A DNA stretch of 64,000 nucleotides from Trachythela sp. YZ-2020 (Eukaryota; Cnidaria; Anthozoa; Malacalcyonacea; Clavulariidae). The DNA lies in assembly GCA_016169945.1 (NCBI GenBank), contig JADLSH010000110.1:806001-870000 (forward strand). The letters are read 5' to 3'. The position numbers and the translations under genes are program-made. The stretch's first letter is position 1. Each line of letters starts with the position of its first letter. Below the pieces are notes generated by a model. It searched no databases. It was not told the DNA's origin and worked only from the letters and a program-made list of their open reading frames with translations. Shown piece after piece: positions 1 through 9,505 of the stretch.

Positions 1-213
1 ATTCCATTCTTGCCCAGAGTTTCCTATGGATTACATGTTAAAGCTTTTTCTCAGGATGCGTATATATTACACCATCAAGTTCAAGAACAGAAAACTGGCA
101 TCTTCAACTAAGAAAGGAAGAAAGAGCAAAAAATACATTAAAGTTAGCCATCTATAAACTACATCACACATATTATTGTAGTTTGACGCCATCTACTATA
201 GTGAACCAATATT

Positions 214-335
214 GGCCTACTAGCTCCTAAAGTGGTTTGAGCATTGGACTAGTAAATCAAAGATTGAAGATACAAGCCCTGCCAAGGCTGAGTGATTTTT
301 CACTCTCCTTGGTATGGTCCACTCCTGACTACGAT
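214..335 (+). repeat. tRNA-derived SINE, degenerate copy 1
   Basis: A tRNA-like head (start GGCCTACTAGCTCC, B-box-like GATACAAGCCC near 277-287) is followed by a tail containing GTGATTTTTCACTC and TGGTCCACTC. The same head and tail recur at 599-715, so this is a dispersed unit and not a lone tRNA. This copy has a disrupted A-box (CTCCTAAAGTGG) and a weak anticodon arm, so it is probably an old non-autonomous retroposon. Exact ends are uncertain. Confidence 0.6.
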
Positions 336-370
336 ACCACAACAACATACATTTACTTAATGATATATTA

Positions 371-548
371 GACCACTTTCATAAATGGCTGCCAATTTGA
401 AATGCTCTTATGTGCATATAAATTAGACCAACTACCTCATTTCAGAGTAAAAAATATTTTGAAATGTAAACATCATGCCAAGGCAAGAAGGCCAATTTAT
501 ATGCATATAAAATAATTTTTAATCGGGTAGCCATTTATGAAAGTGGTC
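371..548. mobile_element. TA-flanked MITE (short foldback element)
   Basis: The ends form inverted repeats. The left end reads GACCACTTTCATAAATGGC and the right end GCCATTTATGAAAGTGGTC, each flanked by TA (369-370 and 549-550). About 178 bp, no ORF, with a second inner inverted match around ATGCATATAAATT. Size, TIRs and TA flanks fit a Tc1/mariner-type non-autonomous element, though no transposase is present to confirm the superfamily. It lies between the two SINE copies. Confidence 0.72.
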
Positions 549-598
549 TAGAACTGGGTTTTTCGAAATATCACCATAGTGAATCAAATCAACCAATC

Positions 599-725
599 GG
601 CCTTGTAGCTCAGTGGTTTGAGCATTGGACTAGTAAACCAGAGGTCGCAGGTACAAGCCCTGCCAAGGCTGAGTGATTTTTCACTCTTCTGGGTCTGGTC
701 CACTCAGTGAAGCAACAAACAATAT
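599..725 (+). repeat. tRNA-derived SINE, copy 2 with near-complete cloverleaf
   Basis: Positions 599-671 fold as a tRNA. There is a 7-bp acceptor stem (GGCCTTG with CAAGGCT, one G-U), D-stem GCTC/GAGC, an anticodon stem with one mismatch around loop CTAGTAA (anticodon position AGT), and a perfect T-stem GCAGG/CCTGC. The A-box TAGCTCAGTGG and B-box GGTACAAGCCC are recognisable. The tail GTGATTTTTCACTC is shared with copy 1, which favours a SINE over a functional tRNA-Thr gene. The T-loop TACAAGC departs from the normal TTC start. Confidence 0.68.
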
Positions 726-1519
726 CTTATATCTGAATAAGTTGGACTAACTGCAGTAGATAAATATCTAATGCAAGGAAACAGTGAACTTCAAAAGAAA
801 TGTTTAACTTGGAAGTTGATTTTCATTTCTAACACACAGGCAGAGAAATGGTGATGGTCTGATGGAAAAACATACATCAGATAAATACTGTATATCTATT
901 GTGAGAATGAGTTCATGCAATGTTATTTATACTCTTTATACTAAGGTTAGCGAGAAATATTTTGTAATTTTTTTCTGTACAAGACTGCAACAAAAGCTGT
1001 GCTGAGAATTGTCAAATTGTATATGGACTTTGGCTTTCATATTTTATAAACTTCATTTCCAATAATATTCATGTTACTTTTGAATGAAAATTGAAAACAT
1101 ACATGCGATGAAAAACTGCACAAGTCAAAAAAATCTATTTTGATATAATCGATAACACACAGCTCCAATAATCCGATGTACTTGCTAATGTTCTGGCTGT
1201 ACTCTTCTGGCTGGCCGAACTGGCCATAGTTAAGAGCACAAAATTTGACTTAAAAAGCCACTTTCAGGGCTAATAAAAAGGATGAAAATATTCTCTTACC
1301 TTCCTAAATTTGATTTCCGACCGTAAACGTTGAATTCAGAGGTCCAAACCGCTAAAAACTAAGTTTTTATGCGCGCGATGTCAATTTCACAATACATTTT
1401 CCAATAGTTCTGGCTGCAGTTTACTGGCCAGAGCAATGGCGGCCACCCGGAAGTCGCACCTGTCGGAAGCGCCAAAAACATCAAACGAGTGAGCTATCTA
1501 TTCATTCTCTAATCTATGG
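726..1519. other. Non-coding interval, no recognised gene
   Basis: AT-rich sequence without a coding signal. Two related phrases, TTCTGGCTGTACTC near 1190 and TTCTGGCTGCAGTTTACTGG near 1410, hint at old duplicated material. Nothing else could be assigned. Confidence 0.5.
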
Positions 1520-1738
1520 TAATTACATACAGAGGCGTATCTTAGCGAAAAAACCGGAAGTTGTTTTTACTGGCCGCCATGTTCTTAGCCAGTAACTGCA
1601 CATGCGCAGTTTACGTAAACAATCATGCTGACGGCCTCTCTTTACCGGACTGGCTAAGAACATGGCGGATTTTGCCGAAAAAGCCCTTACGCCGACGTCA
1701 AAGGTGCCGACATGAAGATGCGCCTCTGTATGTAATTA
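1520..1738. mobile_element. Foldback MITE with TA flanks
   Basis: The termini are inverted: ATTACATACAGAGGCGTATC at the left and its near-complement ending CGCCTCTGTATGTAAT at the right, each bounded by TA. A second inverted pair sits inside (CCGCCATGTTCTTAGCCAGT and ACTGGCTAAGAACATGGCGG), so much of the 219 bp can fold on itself. The interior is more GC-rich than its surroundings. The short ORF across it (1561-1746) is a by-product of the palindrome and is not called. Confidence 0.7.
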
Positions 1739-1879
1739 CTCTGTGACTGAACTATATAGGTCACTGGAGCATACTCGCGACCATCAACCATAATATCCAT
1801 AAAATACGCCCATAAGTAGTATTATTATATACACAAGTTCTGGAAATGAAGTATTCTGCAATCTGATTGGTTCTCTACT

Positions 1880-1925
1880 AGCAGGATATTATCTGATATT
1901 AGCTCATATTCTGCTAGTAGAGAAA
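1880..1925. repeat. Short perfect-stem hairpin
   Basis: TTCTCTACTAGCAGGATAT is mirrored by ATATTCTGCTAGTAGAGAA with a short AT loop. It is too short for a called element; it may be a MITE relic. Confidence 0.55.
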
Positions 1926-2020
1926 AGTAGAAAAATGGCTGGCAGATTTGGACAATTAAATGAAAAGGAATATCATCATCCCTTATCCACCTTGTCGGTT
2001 TTCTATCCTCATCGTCTATA

Positions 2021-2504
2021 TTGAAACACAGTCTTTTCCTTTTGGTGGATGGTATATTACTGCGTGAATTTTTTCGTTTCTTGTTTCCTCGGCCTGATTG
2101 TCGTAGTAGCGTCTTTGCTCCCTGTTCAGCAAAGTCTTTGACAACTTCCCGTCCACGAGACTTTATTGATTTTGATACATTTTTCCCATCGAGTACATCT
2201 GGAGCAACCTCTGTTGCTGCTTGTGGCGCTCTCTTTCCTACTACTTGTGCTCCTTTTTTAGTATAGGAATAGCAAATCTTGCAAGAATCTTGAAAATACC
2301 CCCAATTCCATATCCCCTCTGCATTCTTGCTCCATGAAATCCTTCAATACTACCACCATGTTGATTTCTTAAGTAACGTTGTGTCAATAGTTTTACATCT
2401 GGGACCAGTAAACTTCTCGCTCCAGTCAGCGCTTCTCCAGCACGTTGATTTCTTGTATAATGATCAGTTAGTAGTTTTACGTCGGGGATAAGTACACCTC
2501 TCAT
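2021..2504 (-). pseudogene. Polinton-type basic virion protein with Arg-Gly-rich motif
   Basis: A minus-strand ORF (2504-2241, 87 aa) carries GARMQRGYGIGGIF followed by a basic, hydrophobic end. This Arg/Gly signature is common in small core or minor-capsid proteins of Polintons and adintoviruses. Just upstream in the protein are two copies of a PDVKLLT-like segment, an internal duplication. The ORF stops at 2241, but a continuing coding-like stretch rich in Lys/Arg runs to about 2021 in another frame, so at least one frameshift is likely. It lies in a minus-strand series with the ORFs at 2501-3502. Function inferred from motif only; expected role is DNA condensation or cement in the particle. 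Confidence 0.55.
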
Positions 2505-2555
2505 CTTTTCATGTGTCTAGATCGGCTTCCAACGTTCAACTGATAGGAGAATGCT

Positions 2556-2756
2556 TCACTTATGTATTTTATTTGGATCATAAAAGTGGCTTCTATTTGT
2601 ACGGACATCCAATATTTCATTACAATGACAATGTGAACAACACGCAATCGTATGTGTGAAATCATCTTTGTAAAGTCTACAATCACAAATCATACAGTGA
2701 CATCCGGTAAAACTCGAATAAAAATCTGTCCATGCACAGATAGGGCATATACCCAA
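2556..2756 (-). CDS. Small Cys/His-rich ORF in Polinton fragment
   Basis: A 66-aa minus-strand ORF with clustered Cys pairs (CPIC near residue 4, CHCMICDC near 20-27, CCSHCHC near 40-46), which suggests a zinc-binding fold. A second frame (2501-2686) overlaps its end, so the true reading frame may change. It sits between the Arg/Gly protein and the next minus-strand ORF, as expected of a compact viral gene row. No family recognised. Confidence 0.35.
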   Translation of the reverse strand: MGICPICAWTDFYSSFTGCHCMICDCRLYKDDFTHTIACCSHCHCNEILDVRTNRSHFYDPNKIHK

Positions 2757-2944
2757 TTGACATATCTGTAAACAATTTTCACATGTTACGTATTTTCATC
2801 TTCCCGCGGCTCCATCCGTGCTAACATTGCGAGGACCCGCCCGTTGGTGATAAGACCTTTATCAATTTCCAATGCTGCAAGACCTTTGAGAAATATACTC
2901 AATCCATAAGGCTCTGGAATATATGGATGAAAAAGCCTCGTGCA

Positions 2945-3151
2945 CTATTTTGGAATGTTTACAATATCAGTTTCACGTATATCCTGTCCACTGTAGATGT
3001 TTTCTCCTTTTGTATTCCACGTCAAAATGTCCGTAGATGTGAGAATGGAGTGAAGGATTTCTTCAGCGCCATAACTATTTTCATTGTCAAGATATTGAAG
3101 AATGTCTTGAAGTCGCCACTGCTCAGGAGATGGTCTTTTGGTGATATCCAT
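2945..3151 (-). CDS. Unassigned ORF in Polinton fragment
   Basis: A 68-aa minus-strand ORF beginning MDITKRPSPEQW, polar with no membrane segment. It is tucked directly downstream of the 3188-3502 ORF (36-nt gap) on the same strand, in the same gene row. I do not recognise the family. It could be a fragment of a longer protein. Confidence 0.35.
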   Translation of the reverse strand: MDITKRPSPEQWRLQDILQYLDNENSYGAEEILHSILTSTDILTWNTKGENIYSGQDIRETDIVNIPK

Positions 3152-3187
3152 GGTTGGAATGAGGATATTAATTTAATGTTGATCATT

Positions 3188-3502
3188 TTATACCAATTCT
3201 GCAAGTCCTTCTAAGATTGGAGCCAGTACCAATCCTAGGAAACCATTTCCACGCTGAACAAGTATCTTCCTTTTTGTTTTAACACTTTTATTTTTGTTAG
3301 TTAGATCAATAATATCGTGTTCAAAAGGTCTAAGTTTGTCCATTGTGTGTTTAGGAAGTGTGAGGTCCATAAAATTTTCTACGCAACGGCATAGAAACCG
3401 AATCTGTTCATGAGATGTAGATCTCAACAGAGCTTGTTGTTGAGTTGGATAAGAAGTACATAGGAGCTCTATAAACGATCTATGCTTGGGAAGGTTAGTC
3501 AT
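3188..3502 (-). CDS. Polinton-type small protein with VQRG motif and hydrophobic C-terminus
   Basis: A 104-aa ORF. The N-terminal two-thirds is a helical Cys-containing segment (around FLCRCVENFMDL). It is followed by a very basic patch (KNKSVKTKRKI), then LVQRGNGFLGLV and a hydrophobic tail. The order helical domain, basic stretch, VQRG, hydrophobic end is familiar from a small conserved protein of Polinton/adintovirus-like elements. Its molecular role there is not settled, but a particle-associated or membrane-active role is likely. The ORF is open, yet neighbours are broken, so the copy is probably not active. Confidence 0.5.
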   Translation of the reverse strand: MTNLPKHRSFIELLCTSYPTQQQALLRSTSHEQIRFLCRCVENFMDLTLPKHTMDKLRPFEHDIIDLTNKNKSVKTKRKILVQRGNGFLGLVLAPILEGLAELV

Positions 3503-3559
3503 ATCTGCTCGAAGGTCAACAACGTAATGAAGATCTCACTGAAAAACGGGCATATATAA

Positions 3560-3753
3560 AGATATGGCTCGGGCCTATACTTACATCTTAGAGCTCGGCT
3601 CGGAGTTATATAGTAGGCTCCGCTCGGAGATATACACTAAGCTCGGCTCCGAGCTATCCTTACATCTTAGAGCTCGACTCGGGCATATCCTTACATCTTA
3701 GAGCTCAGCTCGGGCCTATCCTTATATCTTAGAGCTCGGCTCGGGCCTATCCG
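3560..3753. repeat. Degenerate tandem repeat rich in AGCTCGGCTCGG
   Basis: Irregular repeats built from AGCTCGGCTCGG and TATCCTTACATCTTAG units. The array resumes at 4352-4600 after a MITE insertion that split it. Unit length varies, so it is an old array. It occupies the divergent intergenic space between the minus- and plus-strand Polinton genes. Confidence 0.65.
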
Positions 3754-4351
3754 CAGTGTTGTAAAAATTACCAAAAAAAAGTAGTGAGTAAAAATTACAA
3801 TTACTTCACCGAAAAAGTAATTATTACAAATTACTAATTACTTTCTTTCAAAAGTAACCAATTACAAATTACTAATTACTTGTTAAAAAGTAATTAATTA
3901 CTAATTACTTTCAGATTACTTTTTATTTATAAGATATGATATTTTTATTTTTATTTTTTTATGTTGCTTTCGCACTGCTACACAATAATACAATGTCATG
4001 AAGTATTTCCCATGTTCTATGATCGCTGATCAGTAACACCGCAGGCCTCTTCGAGTAAAAACAATTGAAGCGAAATTCAAGGGAATAAAACGATTTTCAA
4101 CACTGAAACAAACTGTATTACACATGGACGAAATCGTCTAAATGCGGAATTTGTAAGGTTGGAAAATAAGAAGAAGTACACAGAAGTAACGCAAAATTAC
4201 TTTTGAAAAATGTTACTCGTTACCTTCAAAAAGTAATTAATTACGTTACAAATTACTTTCGTACAGAAAGTAACAAATTACCGAAAAATTACTCAAAAAG
4301 TAATTAGTAATTAGTAACGCGTTACTTTAGTAACGAGTATTTACAACACTG
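3754..4351. mobile_element. hAT-type MITE with 8-bp target duplication
   Basis: Ends are CAGTGTTGTAAAA and TTTACAACACTG, a terminal inverted repeat starting with CAGTG. The 598-bp element is flanked on both sides by the identical octamer CCTATCCG (3746-3753 and 4352-4359). The TIR start and 8-bp duplication are the hAT hallmark. The interior is very AT-rich with many copies of AAGTAATTA/TAATTACTT in both orientations and no transposase ORF. The perfect duplication indicates that the insertion is younger than the array it entered. Confidence 0.9.
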
Positions 4352-4600
4352 CCTATCCGTACATCTTAGAGCTCGGCTCGAAGCTAAGCTCGCACGATTT
4401 GGATCTAAGCTCGGCTCGAAGCTAAGCTCGCTCGATATGGAGCTACGTTTTCTCGATAGGGAGCTAAACTCGCTCGATATGGAGTTAGGCTCACTCGATT
4501 TGGAGCTAAGCTCCCTCGATTTGGAGCTAAACTCGCTCGATTTGGTATATATACTAGGCCCGGAGATATATACTCGGCTCGGTTAGGAAGTAATATATAC
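4352..4600. repeat. Degenerate tandem repeat, second half
   Basis: Continuation of the AGCTCGG array past the MITE. Here units read TCGATATGGAGCTAAGCTCG and similar, about 18-22 bp, fading into unique sequence near 4600. The apparent minus-strand ORF (4405-4611) only translates the repeat and is not called. Confidence 0.6.
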
Positions 4601-4692
4601 AAACCGCACAAGAGGTCTTTATCAGATTTAAAACATCGAGGCGCAGCCGAGTGTTTTAGATCTGATAAAGGCCGAACTGTAAGGTTTGTATA
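4589..4692. repeat. About 100-bp palindrome
   Basis: The left arm ACAAACCGCACAAGAGGTC followed by TTTATCAGATTTAAAAC is mirrored by GTTTTAGATCTGATAAAGG and ACTGTAAGGTTTGTAT, around a loop containing GAGGCGCAGCCGAG. Probably a small MITE or part of one. No target duplication was resolved. Confidence 0.55.
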
Positions 4693-4959
4693 TGACTTCT
4701 AAAATGACTCGTTTTGTACGCTCACTGGCGTTGGAATTTTGAAGATTGATGTTATCTACGCTGTAAAAATTGAAGGAGAAAATTTGAGCAAGTCTATATC
4801 AAATATATAGATCCGCTACGGGTCATGAGTTTCCTTTGTATTTTGCTTATGAATAATTAATGAATTTTAGAAGTATATATACTAGGCTCGGAGATATGTT
4901 TATAAGTCATAAAAGTTTAAGTAGGAATTCATTATCTGTCAGTCCTTCGTAGAGTAAAC

Positions 4960-5560
4960 ATGTCTCATCTGTGCCATATTTGTGGAAAATATTTCTCTAA
5001 GTCGTTCAATCTACATCGACATCAAAGGGAGGTTACTTTTATCATAGCACGATGTACTCAAAGTAGCAAGACTGTACGGGTGAAAACTCCATTGGAGAAT
5101 TCCCAGAAAACCATAAGTCCACCTCCTCAGCGTATTATCTGGTGTTATGGTCAATGGCAGCCATCCTATTTTGATATGATGAGAACAATGCCTTGAATAG
5201 AATTCAATGAAGGAATACCTGAAGATATCGACAAAGCAGATTACCTAGATGTGTCTCAACGCAATTTGATCATACTAGATGGTCTTATGGCACAATCTGG
5301 CAAGGACAAACATATAGCTGATCTTTTCACAAAATTAAGGGAGCCATCACAGAAATTTGTCCGTCATCTACCGATTGTCCAAAATATATTTATCAGGGAA
5401 AAGAGATGAGGGATATTAGTCTCAACGTCCATTATATCGCGCTTTTTAAATCACCAAGAGATAAGCAACAAATCTCTATGCTTGCAAGACAAGTTCATCC
5501 TGGCAGAGTGCGAGAATTTATGAGGACCTACAACGGATGATCAACGACGACTCAAAACAA
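4960..5560 (+). pseudogene. Polinton packaging ATPase, broken, fused to a zinc-finger N-terminus
   Basis: The ORF opens with a C2H2-like start (CHICGKYFSKSFNLHRH; second His of the usual pair missing). It then passes at residue 25 into a degenerate P-loop (RCTQSSKT, lacking the usual glycines) and the ATPase segment IIWCYGQWQPSY. A stop at 5194-5196 interrupts it. Coding continues with NLIILDGLM (Walker B-like, second acidic residue lost), and a further frame change occurs near 5310. The segment order matches HerA/FtsK-type genome-packaging ATPases of Polintons. The finger-ATPase join probably arose by deletion, because the block at 28-30 kb keeps these as separate genes. Non-functional. Confidence 0.7.
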
Positions 5561-5565
5561 ATGTA

Positions 5566-6178
5566 TTGCCAGGCGAGGCCTTAGTCGAATATGTACGGAA
5601 ACAGTCCTATCGTCAACTACCCCTTATAAATGCAATGTATAAAACCGAGCAGCGAATTCAAGAGATCATTGAAGCACCACAGCTTACAACGGTTGAAAAA
5701 AGCAAGCTGTATTCTCACCAACTAAATCGATTTCTAACTTTCAAAAATAAGATGGATATTCCAGTCCATCCTGCAATTGTTGAAAGCCCAGATATCGTTG
5801 AACCACCAACCGCGCATGAACCTATATAGATAACACAACCAACCACTCCTAGATCTATCGAGATGACACAACCTGTGCCTGATACTCCTAAACCTGGCTT
5901 TCTCACACCACCACCAACACAAGGAGAACGACCCAAACTCAAACGCAACTTTTTCCACAATTGGGTAGACTCGGCTGATTGGAGGGAGACCTAAAGATTT
6001 AGCAATGATGACTCCAGAGCAACGAGAAGGTTACGAACAAAGACTGCTTCACGAGAGACCAAAATATATTCCTATGAAAGCGGAGGATATTGCAAGATTA
6101 TCTCCAGAAGACAGACAAGAATATGAGAACTCTTTAAAGACACCTAAACGATACGCTCTTAGAAGTAGACCTTACTAA
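5566..6178 (+). pseudogene. Polinton accessory ORF downstream of ATPase, broken
   Basis: An 87-aa ORF (5566-5829) with MYKTEQRIQEI and a Leu/Lys helical region is followed by a Pro/Thr-rich linker after a stop at 5827. The coding signal goes on to about 5990, with a further shift before MMTPEQREGYEQRLL and a C-terminus ending ALRSRPY before a stop at 6176-6178. An AATAAA lies 20-odd bases beyond (6200-6205). The helical opening resembles a small conserved protein that follows the ATPase in related elements, but I cannot name it. Broken by at least one stop and one frameshift. Confidence 0.45.
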
Positions 6179-6180
6179 CG

Positions 6181-6478
6181 CTGTAAATGAAATTTTAATC
6201 AATAAATGTGTTTTAATAATGAATTCTGTGTGTGCTGTGTGTTCATTGTACAAAATTTCCCCGTCCTATAAAGCTCGGTAGATTTTGTTCCTGAGAACTC
6301 GGTATGCTCGGTATACTCAGTGAATGAATCTACACAAGTACGTGACGGTGAAACGAACGTCCTAGACAGTAATGATTTTCTCCCAGTAAACATTTTAAAA
6401 TCAGTGAATATTAGATTTAGTCAAACTGAATAAAAAATTAAGCATCTCGAGGATAATCTGCATAATAGCCTAAACAGC
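6181..6478. other. Spacer between Polinton fragment and LINE
   Basis: Contains an AATAAA near 6200, then sequence that may be the 5' untranslated part of the LINE that follows. No gene seen. Confidence 0.4.
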
Positions 6479-7720
6479 ATGATTAATGATATCAGTATGC
6501 TAAAAAATCAGCTGTCCGTAAACAATGCCGGTGACAAATATATGGCCGCTTTACAGGCTGAAAATGAGAAACTTAAGAAAGAGAATGAATCCCTAGTCGA
6601 GAGGCTTAACAATGCACTATTCATCGCTTCAGATCTCAATACGCGCGTCAAAGATCTTGAGAAGGAAAAGTCGTGCCTGGTGACGGCAATTAAGCTTGTT
6701 CAGTCGAGCGATAAGATTTCAGCTTTCAAAGATTGCAAAAACAACGAAGCGTCAAATGCTGATGATACTGAAATGAATCAAACGAATCAAAATACCGTTG
6801 GCCAGCATTCAAAACCTGAATCGATATTGTCGGGTGACGAAAGCTCTCAGCATGTACGCTCTTTAAAACGCAAATACAAGTCTAAAAAGGTCGCAAGCCA
6901 TTCTAAATAAAAAATTCAGCATGACTCCTCTAATGAAAAGCCCCTTACAAACTCAGCCAAGCATCAACGTAAAAACAATCAGTCTATATTCTCGTTGGCT
7001 GAATCTGTTGAACGGCTTGCCTCAATAGTAACTGAAATTCAACCAAATGCGAGGACTGAAGCCCATGGTTCTCGTGAACAATCAGAGGAACTGAGTAATA
7101 ACAAAAGTGAATATATCTCTAATCCAGATGCAAATGATTTAGAAATAAATAATGGCGATTACAATGAAACCAAAATAGACGAGTCAGTTATTGACAACGA
7201 ACATAATATCACGAAAACAACCTATGCAGCTATTGTGAAATCGCAATTACTTAGAGAAAGCTTGTCTCAAACTATTCCTGAATCAGCCTTAGAACCAACT
7301 CATGAAATTTCACCATCTGTTACGAGAAATAAAAACGATCAACAATCGCCTCAATTAAGTACCATCAATGTTGACGGTTTTATTGGTGTTGAGAGGAAAC
7401 GGAAAAGAAATAAAAAAATTTTCTTAACTGGCATTGCTAATGGTGTAAAAGAGAACCATATATATTCATACCTTACTAAAAGGAACATAGTTCCCAGCAG
7501 TATTTCCATCTTTCAAAGTAGAAGAATGGGAACAATGTCTGCAAAAATATGTATCCCTCCAACATTTGCTAAATCTGTATTAGAGGAGAATTTCTGGCCT
7601 AAATATGTTCATTGTAAGGTGTGGCAGCGAAAAGAGTCGATTCAAAATTCTGAATTGCATACTGGAAATGATAATGCTAAGACCCAAAGCTATAAGGGAC
7701 CCTATTCGACTTTTGTATAA
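6479..7720 (+). pseudogene. LINE ORF1 (coiled-coil nucleic-acid-binding protein), one in-frame stop
   Basis: Two ORFs, 6479-6910 (143 aa) and 6995-7720 (241 aa), share one frame. They are separated only by a TAA at 6908-6910, with open sequence between, so I read one ORF1 of about 413 codons with a premature stop. The first part has a strong heptad coiled coil (ALQAENEKLKKENESLVERL). The C-terminal part has a basic segment (VERKRKRNKKIFLTGI) followed by an alpha/beta-like region, reminiscent of the RRM-like or CTD region of non-LTR ORF1 proteins. Its role would be RNA chaperone in the retrotransposition particle. The stop at 7718-7720 overlaps the ORF2 ATG in TAATG. Confidence 0.7.
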
Positions 7721-8570
7721 TGGCCAATCAAATCCCTGTACGTATATCATCTAGAAAATTTTCAGAGGGTAAACCTAAACCACGCTATGCCTGCAGAAAC
7801 CTAACTAAAGTTAATATTATAGGGCGTGAAGCCAGCAAGCCTAGACAAATTCCCAAATGTTTGGTGCTGAATGCTAGGTCGCTAGCTAAGCCGGATGCTT
7901 ATCCTGCACTCTACACTGAACTTAATAGTAACAATATTGATCTCTGTTTTATATCTGAAACGTGGCTCCATTCAGCTATACCTAGTTCACTGATTTGCCC
8001 TCCTGAGTACTGTATCGCCAGGAAAGATCGGCAGGACATACGTGGAGGTGGAGTAGCGATACTTTGTAGGAACGATTGGAAAATGGAAAACATATTAGAC
8101 GCAGATAATAGGTTTGAATGTCTTTGGGTGAAAATAATAACTAAAAACTCTATATTCAGTGTTGCAGCAATTTACCATCCTCCTGATCATAGTTATGATG
8201 CCAAAGACTTAGTAGAATATTTGATTGATTCTTGTGATCAAATATTATTGCGTGATCCAAATATGAACATAATCATTGCTGGTGATATAAACAAATTAAA
8301 TATTTATGATCTACTTAGTCAGCAATCCCTTATCCAAATGGTCAAATCACCTACGAGATGCAATAATATCCTAGATGTTTTCGTAACTAATGTTTCGCAC
8401 TATTGGAAAAAAGTACAAGTGAGAAAAGGCTTATTGAGATCTGATCATAATATCATTATCACATTTCCGAAAGATGCTATCAAAGCAGATAGAACAGATT
8501 TATTCTTCAGAGATGTCCGAGACTATAGAAAGCAGAATATGTTCAGTGATTTAGACTCTGTTGACTGGAC
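7720..8570 (+). mobile_element. LINE ORF2, APE-type endonuclease, truncated before reverse transcriptase
   Basis: The N-terminal APE-like endonuclease is complete in outline. It shows LNARSL (Asn), SETWL (Glu), IYHPPD (Tyr), GDINKL (Asp/Asn) and SDHN (Asp/His), in family order over residues 50-265. This enzyme nicks target DNA for target-primed reverse transcription. The ATG is in the overlap TAATG with ORF1, consistent with reinitiation. Coding stops making family sense just after a VDW motif near 8560-8568, where an opposed LINE fragment begins, so the reverse transcriptase half is missing. The apparent C-terminus to 8589 reads into the neighbouring element. Confidence 0.8.
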
Positions 8571-9502
8571 ATTGACTTCACGTCTTTGAGTACGGCCAGT
8601 TAAATAAGATTTAAGCAGTAGAAATGCATTTCCTGTTATTCCAACTTGTATTAGTTTTTGCAATAAGATTTCAGTCAACAGTATCAAATGCTTTTTAAGT
8701 CTATAAATACACTGAACTAAATTGAACAATTTCCTGTCCATGTTTATGTACCAATCATTCGTACAATCAAGTAAAGCTGAAGCAGTTGAATGAAATTTTC
8801 TGAAACCAAATTGATGCTCAGAAAGTATGTTGTTTATGGACAAATATTCATAAAGTTGAGTATATAAGATACGTTCCATAACTTTACTAATGCCAGGCAA
8901 GACAGAAATTGGTCGATAATTTCCTAGCAAGTTGCGTTTGCCATTCTTAAAAAGGGGAATTACTCTTGCAATCTTCCACTCATGTGGAAAAGTACATAGG
9001 GTAATTGCTTGATTAAAAATGTAAGTCAATGAATCAGAAATCAATGGTGCTGCAATTTTAATTATCTTGCTTGATATTTTATCTAGGCCAGTAGCTTTGC
9101 TACCAGATAGTTCACGTAGTAAAAGACAAACATGGTTTACAGTAACTGATTTGAATGCAGTAAATTCAGAATTAGTTTTGTCAAGGTAGTCTTTGAAATG
9201 GTATTCTGTTGTACCAATTTTTTCAGCTAAATTTTGTCCAATATTTGAAAAGAAGGTATTGAAAACCTCAGCAATATCATTGGGGCTGGTCAATTTCATA
9301 TCATGTACGTTCAATTCATTTACTCTAGTTGATTGGCTATGTTTACCAAGCAAAGTATTAATTGTCTTCCAAGCAGCTTTGAGATTTTTGTTGAGTAATA
9401 GTCTCTCTTTGCTTGTCCTAGTAAAATATTTGTTTCATTTCTGACTTTTTTATAGTTTTCCCAATCTGTTTCAAGTTTAGTAATGATTGCTTTTCTTTTC
9501 AA
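8571..9502 (-). mobile_element. LINE ORF2 reverse transcriptase fragment, frameshifted
   Basis: On the minus strand, ORFs 9502-9320 and 9353-8523 give a linker (AKRDYYSTKI) and then the N-terminal reverse transcriptase region: GNYRPISVLPGISKVMERIL, HQFGFRKFHS and SYLTGRTQ. The usual FD-bearing catalytic block around LNLV...LLQKL is scrambled by frameshifts, and the catalytic FADD region is absent. The 5' side is cut by the satellite at 9506 and the 3' side by the junction with the plus-strand LINE at about 8570. The two fragments meet in opposite orientation, so one likely landed in or recombined with the other. Confidence 0.75.
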
Positions 9503-9505
9503 GTT

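Noticed and set aside
599..671. Functional tRNA-Thr(AGT) gene
   Set aside because: Acceptor and T stems are good, but the T-loop is unusual, the anticodon stem has a mismatch, and head plus tail recur at 214, so a SINE is the better reading.
1561..1746. 61-aa ORF with hydrophobic start
   Set aside because: Lies wholly in a foldback MITE and mirrors its inverted repeats.
4405..4611. 68-aa ORF with PNRASLAPNR repeats
   Set aside because: Translation of the AGCTCGG tandem array; no protein evidence.
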